Assembly: GCA_965204915.1 (NCBI GenBank)
Contig: OZ242023.1
Coordinates: 2,852,001-2,916,000, forward strand
Length of the DNA: 64,000 bases
Origin: HK1 sp965204915
GTDB lineage: Bacteria > Pseudomonadota > Gammaproteobacteria > HK1
Direction: 5' to 3'
In this document: positions 1-7,970 of the stretch, in pieces
Layout of the letters: each line of letters starts with the position of its first letter
How positions within the stretch are numbered: the first letter of the stretch is position 1
Program-made: the position numbers and the translations under genes
Notes under the pieces: generated by a model
Told to the model about the DNA's origin: nothing
The model's database searches: none
The model's input: the letters and a program-made list of their open reading frames with translations, nothing else

Positions 1-3000
1 CCAGAGCTCCACGCTCTCCGCGTGCTCCTCGTACCAGGCCGGGTCGGTCGTGACCCGCAGGCGTTCGCGCATTCCCGGCGCCAGCAGCCCGTACTCCCGC
101 GGGGCGAGCGGCCGGACGTCGGTGCCGGGCGGCATCAGGTCGGGTGACCGGATCACCCGGTCCAGATCGTCCAGGGTCACCGGCGAAGGCGGCCGATCCG
201 GCAGGGTGAGGTCGGCGTCCAGGGCCGCGTCGAGGTCGAACCCGCCGGCTTCGGCCTCCCGCGCCTGTCGTTCGATCGCATCGGTCACGCCGGCCCGTTC
301 CAGCCGTTCCCGGCCGGCGCCCGAGACGACCGCGCCGGCGATGGTCCGCGGAAGCTGCGCCAGGATCGGCTGGAGGCGCCCGACCACCGACTCGAACAGG
401 CCGATGCGGCTGCGGAGCGCGCGGTACACATCGGTCTCGACCGTGCCCTCGTAGTGCAGGTTGACGATGCGGATGACCGGATGCGCCTGGCCCAGGCGGT
501 CGATGCGGCCGATGCGCTGCTCGACCCGCATCGGGTTCCACGGCATGTCGTAGTTCACGAGCGCGCCGCAGAACTGGAAGTTCAGGCCCTCGGCGGCGGC
601 GTCCGTGCAGAGCAGGACATCGGCTTCCCCCTCGCGGAAGCGGCGCTTCGCCTCGTCGCGGCCGATCCGCCGCCAGCCCCCGCCGGGGGCGGGGATCTCT
701 CCCCCGCGCCCCGAGAAGCACATCAGGCGGGGGCCGGCCCCGCCACGCAACGTTTGCGGCTTGGTCTCGCCGCGCAGCGCTTGCGAACCGGTCCCGCCAA
801 GTGGCGCTTGCGGCCCGGTCTCGCCGCATGGCGTCTGCGCGGCCTCCCCGCGTAGCGCCTCCCGCAGAAAATCCATGGTGTCGGTGAATTGGGTGAACAC
901 CATCGTCTGCGCGAAGCCGGCTTCGTTCAGCTCGCCGAGCACGTGCTTCAGGCAGTCGAGCTTGCTGTCGGGCGGCAGGCGGCCGATGCCGTCGAGCAGG
1001 CGCTCGACGTCCTGCGCTTCTTCGGCGGCCAGCGCCCGCCGCTCCAGCGCGGCGATCTCGTCGGCGTCCGGCATATCGTCCATGGTTTCGTCGTCGGGGG
1101 CGTCCTCTTCCGAGCCGGCCAGGCGGCCCCGGTCGTCCCCGGCGATGCCGATGGCATCGGCATCACGGCCATCGGATTGGGGGCCCGGTCCGGCCGGCCG
1201 TCCCCGACCCTCCTCCGCGATGGCGTCGAGATGCTTGCGCAGGGTGGCGCGCAGGGCATGGAAGCTGCTCGCCAGCCGGCGGCGGTAGATCGTCATCACG
1301 AAGCCCACCGCCGTGCGTTCGGCGGCGCCCGCCTGGTTCCAGGTGCTTGCGATGTACTCCTCGACCGCGTCGTAGAGCGCCCGCTCCTCGCCGCTCATGT
1401 CGATGAAGCGATCGTCCACCGAGCGCTCGGCGATCGGGGTGGTCAGCGTCCCGGCCTTGAAGTAGCGGCGCAACAGCGCCCGCGTATGCCGCGAGACCAG
1501 CCGCCGGATCGGGGTATGCGCCTGCACGATGCGAAGCGCCGCGCGGCGTTCTTCGGTCTCGAGCTGCCGGCGCGGGATGCTCGCGGGGTCGCGAAGCGCC
1601 CGCAGGACCTTGTTCGCCTTGAAGCGGGAGAGCGCCGTGAGACGTTGCGCGTCCTCCGTCGCGACCTCGCCCCAGGATCGTTCGACGGCCCGGAACAGCC
1701 CCGCCATCCGGTCGAGCGCCTGGGAGGAGGGGCTCGGCTGCTCCAGGTCCTCGAAGAAGCGGAGGAAGGCGTCCGCGCTCCATTCGGGCGGGAGGCCGAG
1801 GAGATGGAGCAGGTCCCAGACCTCGACGGGGTGCACCTGCATGGGCGTCGCGGTCAGCAGCACCAGGCCTCGCGCGCGGCCGGCGAGCCCCCGCATGAGC
1901 CGGAGCAGGGCGTTCGGCCCGCCCTCCTGCGCAGCGCCCGCCGCGCGCCGGCGTGCATGGTGCGCCTCGTCGAGGATCACCAAGTCCCAGGGGGCGGCGT
2001 CTTCCAGCAGCCCCTTCGCGCGGTCGCGCCGCCGCATCAGATGGCTCGACGCGATCACCGCCGGCTCCTCGTGCCAGCGGTTCCGGTCCGCCTCGGTCCG
2101 ATGCCGCCCGCGCCACGCCGGCGAGGGATACCGGACGAGGTGGCGGCCGTCGTAGATGGGCCAGTGGAGGTTGAACTTCTCGCGAAGCTCGATCTGCCAC
2201 TGCCCGAGGACCGCCTTGGGCGCCAGGACGAGGATGCGTTGCGCGCGTCCCGACAGCCACGCCTGCCGCAGCAGCAGCCCGGCCTGGATGGTCTTGCCGA
2301 GCCCCACCTCGTCGGCGATCAGCAGCCGGGGCGGCCAGTGGCGGTAGAGGCGCTCGAACGCCTTGATCTGGTGCGGCCAGGGCGTGACCGCGGCGGTCGC
2401 CTCGCCGACCCGGATGCCGCCCCCGGGCAGGGAGGGCGCGCGGGCGATGAAGGCCCAGACGCGGCTCCTCGGATCGTCGGCCGGCGTCTCCGCGGGCGGA
2501 GTCTCCGCGGACGGCGCCTTCGTGGGCGACGGATCCGGATCGTTCGGAGGGAGCGCTGTTGGAGGGAGCCCCGTTGGAGGGAGCGCCCCCGGAGGGAGCG
2601 TCGCGTGTTCCGGGGCGGCCAAGGCGGGCGACGGCCCGGACGCCTTCAGGCGGGCCGGCGTATCGCTGTCCGGCATGAAGCGCATCAGGTCCCGCCGTGC
2701 CGCGTCGGGCACGTCGAGCACGATCACGCGCTTCGATCGGTTCGCCCAGATGCGCGCGAAGTTGGCCTCCTCGTCGTCGACCCGGCCCGGCTCCGGCCCC
2801 CAGCTCGTGTAGACGTTGATGCTCTCCCAGTTGCGCTGCCACCCGGCGGCGGTCTCGTTGAGGCTGCCGTTCCAGGCGAGCCGGTCGCCGGTGCGATCGG
2901 CGACGATGCCGGCCTTCTCGTGGAAGATGCCGTCGGACGGGATCGGGTGGCCGTCGGGGTCGCAGGGGACGGCGACCTTCACGTCCAGATGGCCGCGCGC

Positions 3001-3345
3001 GATCATCCAGGCGAGGAGCTCCAGCGCTTCGGACGAGGCCGGGTCGGGCGGGGCCAGGGGGAGGCTCGCCAAGCGCCGCTCGACCCGATCGCGTAGCGCC
3101 TCGCCCCGTTCGATGGCCTCGATCTCGGACGGCTCCAGGGTGCAGCCCACCACGAGGCGCATCCGTCCGGCGTTGCGCACCAGCCCTTCGATGCCGCGCG
3201 CGGCGAGCGCGAGCGCCCCGGCGTTGAAGTACCCGGTCAGCCGGTCGTAGCGCTCGGCGTCTTCGAGCACCGGGACGTAGAAGAGCGCGACGAGATCGCC
3301 GTCGTCGGGGGTGTATTTGCGCTTCCAGGCGCGGTCGGCGAGCAT
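1..3345 (-). CDS. PLD-like/SNF2 helicase of the DUF1156-DUF499-DUF3780 defence set (3' end outside window)
   Basis: The frame is open from the ATG at 3345 to the window edge, so the C-terminus is missing. The N-terminal ~190 residues look like a phospholipase-D-type module (HEK near residue 144, then GSLNET). A SNF2 helicase follows: Walker A IADEVGLGKTI near 345, DEAH box LVILDEAHHAR near 460, and helicase motifs V-VI (CTDAAAEGLNFQ, then RIGRIDRLGQ) upstream of the edge. Proteins of this build are found with DUF1156, DUF499 and DUF3780 proteins in defence islands. The start lies 4 nt after the DUF1156 stop, so the two are probably cotranslated. Two in-frame low-complexity inserts are present: 15-bp repeats at 2546-2605, just before the ATPase, and ~27-30 bp repeats at 730-855 inside helicase lobe 2. 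An unusually divergent DISARM DrmD is the alternative, but the N-terminal module argues against it. Confidence 0.85.
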   Translation of the reverse strand, partial: MLADRAWKRKYTPDDGDLVALFYVPVLEDAERYDRLTGYFNAGALALAARGIEGLVRNAGRMRLVVGCTLEPSEIEAIERGEALRDRVERRLASLPLAPPDPASSEALELLAWMIARGHLDVKVAVPCDPDGHPIPSDGIFHEKAGIVADRTGDRLAWNGSLNETAAGWQRNWESINVYTSWGPEPGRVDDEEANFARIWANRSKRVIVLDVPDAARRDLMRFMPDSDTPARLKASGPSPALAAPEHATLPPGALPPTGLPPTALPPNDPDPSPTKAPSAETPPAETPADDPRSRVWAFIARAPSLPGGGIRVGEATAAVTPWPHQIKAFERLYRHWPPRLLIADEVGLGKTIQAGLLLRQAWLSGRAQRILVLAPKAVLGQWQIELREKFNLHWPIYDGRHLVRYPSPAWRGRHRTEADRNRWHEEPAVIASSHLMRRRDRAKGLLEDAAPWDLVILDEAHHARRRAAGAAQEGGPNALLRLMRGLAGRARGLVLLTATPMQVHPVEVWDLLHLLGLPPEWSADAFLRFFEDLEQPSPSSQALDRMAGLFRAVERSWGEVATEDAQRLTALSRFKANKVLRALRDPASIPRRQLETEERRAALRIVQAHTPIRRLVSRHTRALLRRYFKAGTLTTPIAERSVDDRFIDMSGEERALYDAVEEYIASTWNQAGAAERTAVGFVMTIYRRRLASSFHALRATLRKHLDAIAEEGRGRPAGPGPQSDGRDADAIGIAGDDRGRLAGSEEDAPDDETMDDMPDADEIAALERRALAAEEAQDVERLLDGIGRLPPDSKLDCLKHVLGELNEAGFAQTMVFTQFTDTMDFLREALRGEAAQTPCGETGPQAPLGGTGSQALRGETKPQTLRGGAGPRLMCFSGRGGEIPAPGGGWRRIGRDEAKRRFREGEADVLLCTDAAAEGLNFQFCGALVNYDMPWNPMRVEQRIGRIDRLGQAHPVIRIVNLHYEGTVETDVYRALRSRIGLFESVVGRLQPILAQLPRTIAGAVVSGAGRERLERAGVTDAIERQAREAEAGGFDLDAALDADLTLPDRPPSPVTLDDLDRVIRSPDLMPPGTDVRPLAPREYGLLAPGMRERLRVTTDPAWYEEHAESVELW
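730..855. repeat. Coding tandem repeat (~27-30 bp unit, about 4 degenerate copies)
   Basis: Copies share the core cgccgcgcagcgcttgcg followed by a GGTCTC- or GGTCCC-like end. They lie in frame in the helicase gene and encode repeats of the form GETGPQAL. They interrupt the stretch between the end of a lobe-2 helix and the conserved CFSGRGGE strand, where related proteins have only a short variable loop. Confidence 0.7.
2546..2605. repeat. 15-bp coding tandem repeat, 4 copies
   Basis: Units start at 2546, 2561, 2576 and 2591, each beginning GGAGGGAGC. Read on the minus strand they give a run of LPPT/LPPG five-residue repeats in the linker between the PLD-like module and the SNF2 ATPase. The length is a multiple of 3, so copy-number change would not shift the frame. 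Confidence 0.8.
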
Positions 3346-3349
3346 GGGA

Positions 3350-6300
3350 TCAGCCCCCGCCGTCGCGCCACAGCTTGAGCTGTTCGGGCTCGCCGATCTC
3401 GTCCCGGTAGGCGAGCCGCGCGAGGTTGTAGAGCGCTTCGAAGTCGTCGCCTGCCGCCGCGGCCTCGCCCTGGACGTCGATGCCCGTGAACGCCCTGGAG
3501 ACCGGCAGCACCTCCAGGACGGCTTCGAGCGCCGCGAAGAAGCGCGGGTCCCGATCCGCCCGCGCCTCGGCGAGCCGCTCGCGGGCGGCCTGGAGGGAGC
3601 GGGTCCGCGCCGTATGGGCCGCGCGGTGGATGGCGCCGATCATGCCTTGAGACCCATCGGCCGGTCCGAGCGTCCCTTTGGCCGCGCGCTGGGCGCTGTC
3701 CCAGAGATGCAGATTATTGCCTTTCTTCTTCGCAAGCCGGTCGACGACGTCACCGTCCAGATCGACGCCGACGGCGCGGGCGAGTTTGAGCGCTTCGTCG
3801 TAAGGGAATACGGGTGCACGGAAGGCGTGCCACGCGAGGACGAAGAAAGATGTCGAGGGATCGAGGTCGGCGTCGGCCTTGAGATGGGTCAGTTGTTCCA
3901 GAATCCAGCGCTTCACCTCGCGCCGGGCGGCGTCGAGGGCGTCTTCGGGCGTGGTCGCGTAGGGGTCCCATGCTTCGTCATCAAGCAACACCTGTTGTCG
4001 TCGGCGACGGCGCTCCGCCGACGGCTCGCGCGGCGTACCCCGCTTGAGCGGCCAATGGCGGGAGAACTCTTCGAGCGCCGGCCCGAAGGAGGCGAGATAG
4101 AGATCGACCCCCGCGATGCCCGCGTCCTGGAACTCGCCGACCCGCGCCCGCACGGCGCGCGCGACCCGCGGCTCCACGTCCTCCCAATAGAGATCGGGCG
4201 TGTCCTGCGGCGTCGACGTGTAGACGCCCGGCGCTTCCTGCACCTGGAGGGGCGTGGGGGCGGCGTCCTGGCTCTGCTCGTATCCGCCTCGGTCGACACT
4301 GTCGAGAGGGGTATGGGACAGAGCAATCCGTTCCAGAAGGCGGTCGGCGTCCTTCTGGCCGGCATCGCTTGGCTCGCCGGGACCGGCGGAGCCGGAGCGG
4401 CTATCGGCGCGCGGGCGGCAGACCAGGAAGATGGTGCTGTTGGCCGCCGCCTTGTCCTTGATGTGCAGGCTGCCTTCCGCCTCGGTGTTGATGGGCCACG
4501 ACGCGGTGATGACGAAGCCCTGCTCGATCAGCCCCTTGGTGAGCGCGTCCCAGGCGCCGGTCGCCTTGTGGGTGAACATCAGCGTCAGAATCCCGTCCGG
4601 CTTCAGCACCCGGCGGCATTCGGCGAAGATGGCCGCCATCCGCTCCTGGTAGTCCTGCCCGGCGAGCGCCCGCGCGCCCTTCTCGCCCCGGAACTTGGCC
4701 GGGTTGGCGACCGCCTCGTTCTCCTTGTCCGTGAGCTGGCGGTGGAACAGCTCCGGGAAGACGTGTCCGGCAGTGCGCTTCAGCCACACGTAGAAGAAGT
4801 CCGACAGCTCCGCGTACATCACGTTGTCGTAGTAGGGCGGGTCCATCACGACGACGTCGATGGAGGCGTCCCCGAGATGGTCCAGGCTGTCGCCCGGCTT
4901 GCAGGTAATGGTGATCGGGGGCGGGGCGCGGGAGGTTTCTTCTTCACCGGCGGGGTCGATGTGGTCCGCTTGGCTGGCGTCGGCGGCCCCGTCGAACAGG
5001 TCGCCGTTGCCGGCCGCCGGAGCGTCGGAACGGACGAGAGCGACGAGCTCGCCGATGCACTTCGCGGTCTGCCCGATGGCCCAGTCGTAGCCGAGCCCGG
5101 TGACCAGGGGAGCCATCTCCGCGTAGGACCACTTGAAGGAGAAGTCATGCCGGTCGAACGTGTTGACCATGACCTCCCGGTTCACGTGCCACCGGGTCAT
5201 GCGGGAGTTGTAATCGCGCAGCTTGTCGAACGACAGCGCGAGATACCCGTAGGCCGCCTTCCGGGCCTCGTCCAGCCGACCCGCGGCCCGGTCGGCCTCC
5301 AGCATCTCCCGGAAGACCTCCACGCTCGTGCCGTGGCAGAGAAGCTGGCGGGGCGAGAACAGATCGAGCCACCGGTTCATACCGTATCGCTGTGGCTCGG
5401 TCGTCTTGTTGCCGTCCGGGACCCGCTCGCTCGGCACGAGGTCGAAGGCTTCCCACTCCGGCAGCTTCTCGGCAAGCCGCGCCCGGATTGCGGCGCCGTT
5501 GTCGTCCTCCGGCCGCGGCGCCCGGTAGCCGCGTACCCACTTCTCGCGAATCCGCCCCGTCTTCGTCCGGACCTCGACCCGCTCCTTGTAGACGACGGCA
5601 TAAAGCTGCTCCCCCATCCTCCCCGCTCGCGCCTGTTCCTTGATCACGTCCCCGTCGATGACGCGCCCGCAATCGGGAAACGGGCAGGTCCCGTCGCCGC
5701 GCGCCACCGTGCCGGGCGACTGCTCGCCGGCCGACCCGACGATCTCGAATCCGCACACCCGCCCCCGGTGCGCGGGCGTCCCCGGTGGCGCCGCTGTCCC
5801 TGGATGCGCGGGCCTCCGGCCCGCATCATCGTCATCATCTCGCGGCCGGAGGCCGCTGTCTCCGCCCGCTCGACCGGCAGCGGCCCGTGCGGGTTTCCCG
5901 CCTTCCCCCCCTGCCCCGGCATCGACGCGAGGCTTCAGCCTGACGCCGGTGCCGTCCGGCGCGAGACGCCAGTTCGGCGACAGCGGAACGAGCCCGTCGC
6001 AGTACGGGCAGGTCACGGTGCGCGCCCAGAGGTAGCCGTCCGGGCGGGTATGGTCCCCGGGTTCTTCCGGGAACACGCCGGCAAGCCGCTCCCGCACCGT
6101 GCCGGTCAGTCTGTCGCCAAGCTCTTCAACGACGGCCTTCAGGAAGCCGCCGAATTTCGACGGCCACTCGACCGTTGCGCGTTCGAGCAAGGCGGCGACG
6201 GGATTCAGATCGTTCGCTACGGTGTGCAGCCCGACCCGGATGGACTCGAACGGAATACTCCCGCCGCCCGCGGTCGGATCAAGAACGATGGCGCCGCTCG

Positions 6301-6661
6301 CCAGGTTTTCCGCCAACCAGTCCCTGTCCGTATCCTCCGGCGTATATCCGAACGCCCGCGAGTAGCCATATGCGTCGGCCCCGAGCCGTTCGCCTGTGCG
6401 ATTGGCGGCGGCTATCCGCTTCTTCGCGGCCACCGGATCGCCGTGGATCCCGAGCACGTGCAGGAAGCGATCCCGATCCGCGTCCGCCGGCAGCAAGGAC
6501 GCCAGCACCGCCGCCCGCGACGCCACCAGCGGACGCCGCGCCCACCAGACGTGCAGCCGATTCGGCGCGGGGAAAGGCGTCATCGGCGTCCGCTCGCGCG
6601 TGCTCTCGACACCGATCTCCGCGATCGGCAACCAACGCTCGATCAGCCGGGTGTCAGCCAT
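3350..6661 (-). CDS. DUF1156-family adenine-specific DNA methyltransferase
   Basis: About 1103 residues from the ATG at 6661, chosen because MADTRLIERWLPIAEIG is the usual family N-terminus; an upstream in-frame ATG adds only non-conserved residues. SAM-binding motif I is DPTAGGGSIP (residues ~128-137) and catalytic motif IV is DPPYYDN (~603-609), typical of N6-adenine methylases. CPYC and CPFPDC pairs suggest a zinc ribbon. It is expected to modify host DNA for the defence set made with the helicase, DUF3780 and DUF499 proteins. An in-frame Gly/Ala/Arg/Asp-rich insert (~240-305, bases 5750-5935) contains REP-like hairpins and splits the ribbon region. Partial copies of its 5' end lie just upstream. 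Confidence 0.85.
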   Translation of the reverse strand: MADTRLIERWLPIAEIGVESTRERTPMTPFPAPNRLHVWWARRPLVASRAAVLASLLPADADRDRFLHVLGIHGDPVAAKKRIAAANRTGERLGADAYGYSRAFGYTPEDTDRDWLAENLASGAIVLDPTAGGGSIPFESIRVGLHTVANDLNPVAALLERATVEWPSKFGGFLKAVVEELGDRLTGTVRERLAGVFPEEPGDHTRPDGYLWARTVTCPYCDGLVPLSPNWRLAPDGTGVRLKPRVDAGAGGEGGKPARAAAGRAGGDSGLRPRDDDDDAGRRPAHPGTAAPPGTPAHRGRVCGFEIVGSAGEQSPGTVARGDGTCPFPDCGRVIDGDVIKEQARAGRMGEQLYAVVYKERVEVRTKTGRIREKWVRGYRAPRPEDDNGAAIRARLAEKLPEWEAFDLVPSERVPDGNKTTEPQRYGMNRWLDLFSPRQLLCHGTSVEVFREMLEADRAAGRLDEARKAAYGYLALSFDKLRDYNSRMTRWHVNREVMVNTFDRHDFSFKWSYAEMAPLVTGLGYDWAIGQTAKCIGELVALVRSDAPAAGNGDLFDGAADASQADHIDPAGEEETSRAPPPITITCKPGDSLDHLGDASIDVVVMDPPYYDNVMYAELSDFFYVWLKRTAGHVFPELFHRQLTDKENEAVANPAKFRGEKGARALAGQDYQERMAAIFAECRRVLKPDGILTLMFTHKATGAWDALTKGLIEQGFVITASWPINTEAEGSLHIKDKAAANSTIFLVCRPRADSRSGSAGPGEPSDAGQKDADRLLERIALSHTPLDSVDRGGYEQSQDAAPTPLQVQEAPGVYTSTPQDTPDLYWEDVEPRVARAVRARVGEFQDAGIAGVDLYLASFGPALEEFSRHWPLKRGTPREPSAERRRRRQQVLLDDEAWDPYATTPEDALDAARREVKRWILEQLTHLKADADLDPSTSFFVLAWHAFRAPVFPYDEALKLARAVGVDLDGDVVDRLAKKKGNNLHLWDSAQRAAKGTLGPADGSQGMIGAIHRAAHTARTRSLQAARERLAEARADRDPRFFAALEAVLEVLPVSRAFTGIDVQGEAAAAGDDFEALYNLARLAYRDEIGEPEQLKLWRDGGG
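5750..5935. repeat. REP-like GC-rich insert inside the DUF1156 gene
   Basis: Holds the hairpin GCGGGC-CTCCG-GCCCGC (5808-5824), a second CGCGGGCG half-site (5771) and a CGGCCGGAGGCCG palindrome (~5843-5855). These resemble the intergenic elements at 6959-7082 and ~57150. The insert keeps the frame and encodes a low-complexity stretch with no match to the family core. Confidence 0.6.
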
Positions 6662-6715
6662 CCCGCCGCTCCGGCCGCACGGCCACAGGGCGCGCTCCCT
6701 TCCCCCCACTCGACG

Positions 6716-6907
6716 TCATCGGTTCGCGTTTCCTTCGGCAAGGGAGGCCGGCACCGCCGCCCGCGACACCACCAGCGGACACCGCGCCCACCAGACGTGC
6801 AGCCGGTTCGGCGCCGGGAACGGCGTCATCGGCGTCCGCTCGCGCGTGCTCTCGACGCCGGTCTCCGCGACCGGCATCCCCTGCTCGATCAGCCGCGTGT
6901 CGGTCAT
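6716..6907 (-). pseudogene. Truncated 5' end of a DUF1156 methylase gene (copy 2)
   Basis: From an ATG at 6907 it encodes ~60 residues nearly identical to the first 55 of the intact DUF1156 protein (TRLIEQGMPVAETGVESTRE, then HVWWARCPLVVSRAAV). Similarity ends near 6735 and a stop follows at 6716. The intact gene starts only ~55 bp further on, so this is a tandem duplicate of the gene start, not a working gene. Confidence 0.85.
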
Positions 6908-6944
6908 GCGATTCGCCCGCCCGGCGCCCCCGGGCATACGCACA

Positions 6945-7125
6945 GCGCTCCTGGGAACGCGGGCGTCCCGCCCGCATCGAACCGAAGGTGCGGGGCCGAG
7001 GGCTCGCCACCAGGCAAAGCGGGCGTCTCGCCAGCTTCGACCCCCTCTGCCTTGCCTCCACCCCTGCGGGCGGGACGCCCGCGCTCTCCGAATGCATGGA
7101 TTCCCGCTTGCGCGGGAATGACCGG
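6945..7125. repeat. REPIN-like inverted repeat pair plus a separate hairpin
   Basis: GCGGGC-GTCCC-GCCCGC at 6959-6975 and its reverse orientation GCGGGC-GGGAC-GCCCGC at 7066-7082 face each other about 90 bp apart, as in a REP doublet. An 8-bp perfect stem with a 4-base loop, ATTCCCGC/GCGGGAAT, follows at 7100-7119. No transposase reading frame lies between them. Confidence 0.6.
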
Positions 7126-7164
7126 GACGGGCAAGACGCCCGCGTCCGCAAGACGCGCCGTTCC

Positions 7165-7232
7165 CCAAGCATCTGTCGCCGATCTCCGCGACCGGCAACC
7201 ACCGCTCGATCAGCCGGACGTCGGGCACCGGC
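7165..7232 (-). pseudogene. Short 5' fragment of a DUF1156 methylase gene (copy 3)
   Basis: A GTG a few bases after the HNH-gene stop opens PDVRLIERWLPVAEIG, matching the first ~16 residues of the intact DUF1156 protein, then the match ends. It continues into a shared GGGAACGGCGCGTC motif also seen near 9500-9545 and 57121. Its position directly behind the HNH gene shows that this module once abutted a DUF1156 start. Confidence 0.75.
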
Positions 7233-7970
7233 TCAAATCCAGTCACGGGGTTCTTCTGCCAGAACACTCTCGCCCAATTCTCCGAAATACGATCGACTGG
7301 TAGTGAAAAACCGATTCAGATTTCCGTCCCTATCCGGGAACAGAATCTGGCGTACCCATCGTTCCGCGGCCGCGCCATCATCCGCGAAGTCCTGCCAGCC
7401 CTCATCGAGCCGGCGTGTGTGTCTTTCCCGCGCCCTCTGCAATCGTTCGACGTTCAAGCCCAGGATTTCGATGGTTCGCTTTACCTGATCCGCCATCACC
7501 CCGACTTGCTGGCAAGCTCTGTCGTCCGCCTCGATTCGACCATTGAGGCGCACACGCAGGAGCGACGGAAGAGCAGGGAGCGATCTCGGATCGATGAAAT
7601 CCGGATCCGTGTCATCGCCCTTTGCCTGGCCGCAACTGACGCCTGGGAATCGTTCCTTGTCGGTCCGAATCGACGCATCGTTCGACGACCCGCCTTGGCA
7701 GCAAGCGATCATGTTGGCGGCATCGAAAGTGCACGCTCGTCCGTACTGGGGATGACTCCGAGGTACCACGTGTTCGACCTGCCGGTCACCGCCCCGAATG
7801 TCGTTTTCGCAATAGCCGCATAGCCCATGTTGGAGGCTCGACAGGGTTTCGGCGAGCTGCTGGTAACGCGCACCGCGCCGGTATCTCCGCCAGCCCGCAC
7901 CGGCTCCGGCATGTGCAAGAGACTCGTTGAGCCCGGGGGCCGGACCGGCGAACCTGCGGATACGCTTCAC
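7233..7970 (-). CDS. HNH endonuclease, TIGR02646/PtuB-like
   Basis: 245 residues from a GTG at 7970 that overlaps the ATPase stop (GTGA), so translation is probably coupled. The HNH/treble-clef core is visible: LCGYCEND (CxxC, 51-54), VEHVVPRS (His 67), then NMIACCQGG (Asn 86, Cys 90-91). Proteins of this type pair with AAA ATPases in Septu-like antiphage systems, where the nuclease is the effector and the ATPase the sensor or controller. The 3' part is visibly lower in GC than the flanking DUF1156 gene, which fits acquisition as a module. The call as PtuB rests on the pairing and motif; the biochemical target is unknown. Confidence 0.75.
   Translation of the reverse strand: MKRIRRFAGPAPGLNESLAHAGAGAGWRRYRRGARYQQLAETLSSLQHGLCGYCENDIRGGDRQVEHVVPRSHPQYGRACTFDAANMIACCQGGSSNDASIRTDKERFPGVSCGQAKGDDTDPDFIDPRSLPALPSLLRVRLNGRIEADDRACQQVGVMADQVKRTIEILGLNVERLQRARERHTRRLDEGWQDFADDGAAAERWVRQILFPDRDGNLNRFFTTSRSYFGELGESVLAEEPRDWI

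Noticed and set aside
889..3096. 735-codon plus-strand frame opposite the helicase
   Set aside because: No family features, while the helicase frame on the minus strand carries Walker A, DEAH and motif VI.
1..3345. Helicase read as DISARM DrmD
   Set aside because: The PLD-like N-terminal module and the DUF499/DUF3780 neighbours fit the four-gene DUF1156 set better than DISARM.
6945..7125. Insertion sequence with terminal inverted repeats
   Set aside because: Too short, with no transposase frame; fits a REP/REPIN element better.
3311..7303. Very long plus-strand open frame (>1300 codons) opposite the DUF1156 gene
   Set aside because: Arg/Pro/Gly-rich product with no motif; the opposite strand has clear methylase motifs, and such antisense frames are common at this GC content.
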